The translations under genes and the position numbers were made by a program. Of a stretch of 64,000 bases of DNA, positions 63,660-64,000 are shown one piece after another; position 1 is the stretch's first letter; the number at the start of each line of letters is the position of its first letter. The stretch covers positions 7,274,450 to 7,338,449 of the forward strand of contig OZ024740.1 of NCBI GenBank assembly GCA_964016885.1. The letters run 5' to 3'. The DNA is from Eledone cirrhosa (lineage: Eukaryota > Mollusca > Cephalopoda > Octopoda > Eledonidae). A model generated the notes under the pieces. The model worked only from the letters and a program-made list of their open reading frames with translations, did not search any database and had not been told where the DNA came from.

Positions 63660-64000
63660 TATAAAGAAACAGTCAGCAAGGTTAGAATTAACAACGAATA
63701 CAGCGAAGAGTTTAGCGTAAAAGTTGGCGTCCATCAGGGCTCTGTTCTCAGCCCCCTACTATTTATTATTGCCCTTCAGGCTATAACAGAGGAGTTCAAG
63801 ACCGGCTGCCCTTGGGAACTCCTATATGCAGACGACCTGACACTCATAGCGGAATCAATGGCCGAGCTAGAGAAGAAATTCCAAACATGGAAGCACGGCC
63901 TAGAATCAAAAGGACTTAAAATTAACCTGGCTAAGACTAAAGTTCTAGTTTGTAGGAAAGAAAATAAGGCGGCGGTCCCTTCTGGGAAATGGTCGTGCTC
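63660..64000 (+). mobile_element. Second copy of the RTE-like LINE, left end truncated, runs off the window
   Basis: From 63660 the sequence matches the first LINE from about 31970 onward, on the same strand, with 21 substitutions in 340 bases counted by eye and no indel. The switch from the 18-bp array falls inside ggtataaagaaac, where tata belongs equally to the array and to the element. Either a severely 5'-truncated insertion or a rearrangement breakpoint would give this. Confidence 0.9.
63660..64000 (+). CDS. Partial LINE reverse transcriptase
   Basis: This is an open fragment of about 113 codons, read from the tat at 63660, with neither start nor stop. It begins YKETVSKVRINNEYSEEF and contains HQGSVLSPLLF, the catalytic YADD and KINLAKTKVLVCR, and it reaches the first cysteine of the zinc finger at the window edge. 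Only three residues differ from the first copy over this region (Thr to Ala, Asp to Glu, Pro to Ser). The finger and C-terminal part, if present, lie beyond the window. Confidence 0.8.

Overview
The window is eukaryotic repeat DNA with no host gene that I can recognise. The best guess for the organism is a mollusc, most likely a coleoid cephalopod (octopus, squid or cuttlefish). Two things point there: a tRNA-derived SINE at 34054-34240 with the body typical of cephalopod SINEs, and an RTE-like LINE with a PHD-like zinc finger and a (GAT)n tail. This is recognition from memory, not a database result.

Layout. (1) 1-20392: tandem array of an 18-bp minisatellite, consensus near GGTATGTCAGTTTCGATT, organised into higher-order repeats of about 1.84-1.89 kb. 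(2) 20393-30227: about 49 head-to-tail copies of a different, AT-rich, G-poor 202-bp satellite. (3) 30228-33588: a 5'-truncated RTE-like LINE on the + strand with an open frame for partial endonuclease, reverse transcriptase, PHD-like finger and C-terminal region, then a 3' UTR with two 113-bp repeats and a (GAT)7 tail. (4) 33589-63659: the same 18-bp array resumes in the same orientation, interrupted only by the SINE, with higher-order periods of about 2.1, 2.6, 3.8 and 4.0 kb. (5) 63660-64000: a second copy of the same LINE family enters in mid reverse transcriptase and runs off the window.

How the parts relate. The sequence left of 20392 and right of 33589 both align to one continuous paralogous stretch near 35.3-35.7 kb, so the satellite plus LINE (13.2 kb) appears to sit inside one 18-bp array of at least 50 kb and to have replaced about 333 bp of it. 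The SINE is a later insertion with a 7-bp target-site duplication, and empty paralogous sites are visible in neighbouring array copies.

The most interesting signal is the 18-bp array itself. Its period is six codons. The two commonest variable positions are both silent in one frame only, the minus-strand hexapeptide frame (IPIETD)n, which stays open for up to 981 codons. This could reflect an ancestral coding repeat, but that frame is also intrinsically resistant to stops, so I do not annotate it as a gene.
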